From NCBI RefSeq assembly GCF_001439845.1, contig NZ_JYLO01000008.1:328631-392630 (forward strand): a DNA stretch of 64,000 nucleotides, given 5' to 3'. Source of the DNA: Pseudomonas lactis. Its GTDB lineage: Bacteria > Pseudomonadota > Gammaproteobacteria > Pseudomonadales > Pseudomonadaceae. Positions 62,480 through 64,000 of this stretch are shown here, in pieces. Position 1 is the first letter of the stretch. Each line of letters begins with the position of its first letter. The position numbers and the translations under genes are program-made. A model generated the notes under the pieces. It did no database searches and was not told the origin of the DNA. It was given only the letters and a program-made list of their open reading frames with translations.

Positions 62480-63700
62480 ATGGGCGCGCTTTCGCATCTG
62501 CGAGTGCTGGATTTGTCGCGAGTACTCGCGGGCCCTTGGTCCGGGCAGATTCTTGCAGACCTTGGGGCCGAGGTGATCAAGGTCGAAAGGCCGGGCAGCG
62601 GCGATGACACGCGCGCTTGGGGGCCGCCCTTCCTTAAGGATGCGGATGGCGAGAATACCAGTGAGGCGGCGTATTACCTGTCGGCCAACCGTAATAAAGA
62701 GTCGGTGACCATCGACTTTACGCGGCCGGAAGGCCAGAAACTGGTACGCGATCTGGCTGCCAAGTCCGACATACTGATCGAAAACTTCAAGGTGGGCGGC
62801 CTTGCGGCGTATGGGCTGGACTATGAATCCCTCAAAGAGGTCAACCCGGAGCTGATTTACTGCTCCATCACTGGGTTTGGTCAGACGGGCCCCTATGCGA
62901 TGCGTGCCGGCTACGATTTCATGATCCAGGGTCTGGGCGGGCTCATGAGCCTGACCGGGCGGCCTGAAGGGGATGAAGGCGCTGGGCCGGTAAAGGTTGG
63001 CGTAGCCTTGACCGATATCTTGACCGGGCTTTATTCGACCGTGGCGATCCTGGCTGCGCTAGCGCATCGCGATCACGATGGTGGTGGGCAACATATCGAC
63101 ATGGCGTTGCTGGATGTGCAGGTGGCTTGCCTGGCGAATCAGGCGATGAATTACCTGACCACCGGGACGCCGCCGAAGCGCTTGGGGAACGCTCACCCTA
63201 ATATTGTGCCCTATCAGGATTTCCCCACTGCCGATGGAGATTTCATCCTCACCGTAGGCAATGACGGGCAGTTCCGTAAGTTCGCCGAAGTCGCCGGGCA
63301 GCCACAATGGGCGGATGACGTGCGTTTCGCCACCAATCGCGCGCGGGTGGCTAATCGCGCGGAGCTGATTCCTTTGATCCGTCAAGCGACGGTCTTCAAG
63401 ACGACCGCTGAGTGGGTGTCGCAGCTGGAGCAAGTGGGCGTGCCATGTGGGCCGATCAATGATCTGGCGCAGGTGTTTTCCGATCCGCAGGTCCAGGCGC
63501 GTGGTTTGGCGATTGAGCTGCCTCACGCATTGGCGGGGACGGTGCCCCAGGTTGCGAGCCCGATACGCTTATCCAAGACGCCTGTTGAGTACCGGAGTGC
63601 GCCTCCTCTATTGGGGGAGCATACGCTTGAGGTGCTGCAGGGGGTTCTGGGGCTGGGAGCTGCTCATGTGGCCGCATTGAAGGAGGCGGGTGTTATTTGA
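62480..63700 (+). CDS. CaiB/BaiF CoA-transferase, probably glutarate-specific
   Basis: A 406-residue class III CoA-transferase. The nucleophilic Asp is in HIDMALLDVQVACL, and family patterns ADLGAEVIKVERPGSGDDTR and YCSITGFGQTGPYAMRAGYDF are present. Pairing with gcdH points to succinyl-CoA:glutarate CoA transfer (GcdG). I start at ATG 62480, 7 bases from AGGAG, not at 62474, which is only one base away. Confidence 0.92.
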   Translation: MGALSHLRVLDLSRVLAGPWSGQILADLGAEVIKVERPGSGDDTRAWGPPFLKDADGENTSEAAYYLSANRNKESVTIDFTRPEGQKLVRDLAAKSDILIENFKVGGLAAYGLDYESLKEVNPELIYCSITGFGQTGPYAMRAGYDFMIQGLGGLMSLTGRPEGDEGAGPVKVGVALTDILTGLYSTVAILAALAHRDHDGGGQHIDMALLDVQVACLANQAMNYLTTGTPPKRLGNAHPNIVPYQDFPTADGDFILTVGNDGQFRKFAEVAGQPQWADDVRFATNRARVANRAELIPLIRQATVFKTTAEWVSQLEQVGVPCGPINDLAQVFSDPQVQARGLAIELPHALAGTVPQVASPIRLSKTPVEYRSAPPLLGEHTLEVLQGVLGLGAAHVAALKEAGVI

Positions 63701-63786
63701 GCGTTCCCTTCTATATAGAAGCGCACTGGTGAGCTGGTTGTTTTTTAACCGAAGCTAACTTATTGATAGGAAAGCAAAATTAAGAG

Positions 63787-63814
63787 TTGACGGCGAATTA
63801 TATCTGTCTATAAT
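63787..63814 (+). promoter_or_regulatory. Strong sigma 70 promoter, first of a tandem pair
   Basis: TTGACG at 63787-63792, 16-base spacer, consensus TATAAT at 63809-63814. It reads rightward out of the window. Confidence 0.75.
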
Positions 63815-63932
63815 TCGCCCCACTTCCGGCGCAGTCGAAACGGAAAACTCCTTGGTAAACAATGAGTTACGCAGTTCTCGACAGCAAGTTGCTTCAGTTC
63901 ATCGAAGCCAAAAGGAAGTTGAAAAAGAGGTG

Positions 63933-63960
63933 TTGACAGCAGCGTGTAACGCTGTAGAAT
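63933..63960 (+). promoter_or_regulatory. Strong sigma 70 promoter, second of a tandem pair (rRNA-type)
   Basis: Consensus TTGACA at 63933-63938, 16-base spacer, TAGAAT at 63955-63960, followed by a GC-rich discriminator (TCGCCTCCCGC). Sequence and tandem layout resemble the promoters before Pseudomonas rRNA operons. The gene itself is beyond the window. Confidence 0.75.
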
Positions 63961-64000
63961 TCGCCTCCCGCTTACGAGAGATCGCAAGCGCAAGTGGTTG

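Larger units (their letters stand above)
63701..64000. other. Right-edge region: leader of a likely rRNA operon
   Basis: After the CoA-transferase there is no coding frame. AT-rich sequence (63735-63815) leads to the two promoters above; the last 40 bases (ACGAGAGATCGCAAGCGCAAG) resemble the start of a stable-RNA leader. No tRNA or 16S start is within the window. Confidence 0.6.

Noticed and set aside
1..64000. Insertion sequences, prophage or integron genes
   Set aside because: No transposase, integrase or phage protein is recognisable in any frame; mobile signals are limited to REP and palindromic repeats.

Overview
This window is a stretch of a fluorescent-type Pseudomonas chromosome, most likely P. 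fluorescens group. The evidence is GC-rich coding, gene order matching known Pseudomonas blocks, and many GTGGGAG/GTAGGAG-type REP doublets. No plasmid, phage or insertion-sequence genes are visible. The left part corresponds to the P. aeruginosa PA0102-PA0114 block, and from 12.4 to about 40.6 kb it follows PA5505 down to about PA5478. These two blocks lie on opposite sides of the origin in PAO1, so they are joined here by a rearrangement. A compound palindromic repeat sits at the joint.

Layout. 0.3-3.3 kb: beta-carbonic anhydrase, SulP transporter and a conserved protein. 3.7-12.3 kb: a complete aa3-type cytochrome c oxidase locus (coxB with fused cytochrome c domain, coxA, ctaG, coxC, SURF1, heme A synthase, heme O synthase, SCO). 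12.4-14.9 kb: MetNIQ methionine importer. 15.2-17.3 kb: large-subunit catalase. 17.4-21.2 kb: lipoprotein plus the Zur-controlled ZnuABC zinc importer. 21.2-21.9 kb: a gene-free island of nested repeats. 21.9-28.8 kb: homoserine kinase, DUF2782 protein, DNA polymerase I, an ErsA/Spot 42-like sRNA behind an AlgU-type promoter, EngB, cytochrome c4 and DsbA. 28.8-37.3 kb: nuclease-fold protein, GGDEF cyclase, AmpD-type amidase lipoprotein, KinB/AlgB, and small envelope proteins including DUF1328 and an Ivy-type lysozyme inhibitor.

38.0-50.9 kb: GltP glutamate/aspartate symporter, SpmA/SpmB-like membrane protein, an MCE-type (Mla/Pqi-like) lipid transport operon, a DUF5924/DUF2914 protein, an M16 peptidase, a Na/Pi cotransporter, TerC and CitMHS. 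51.2-54.8 kb: a DUF4105-type exported protein with an HEXXH motif, three tandem DUF2388 paralogues and a DUF1127 protein, surrounded by repeated AACTGTAYCTGT motifs. 55.2-59.8 kb: acetyl/succinyl-CoA transferase and the split proton-translocating transhydrogenase (pntAA-pntAB-pntB). 60.2-63.7 kb: glutarate catabolism (LysR regulator, glutaryl-CoA dehydrogenase, CoA-transferase). The last 220 bases carry two strong tandem sigma70 promoters resembling those before a ribosomal RNA operon, pointing out of the window.

Most genes are housekeeping or recognisable. The least explained parts are the 21 kb repeat island, the DUF4105/DUF2388/DUF1127 cluster with its motif array, and the promoter-like sequences beside algB. 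Family assignments come from protein sequence recognition without searches. PAO1 locus comparisons are from memory.
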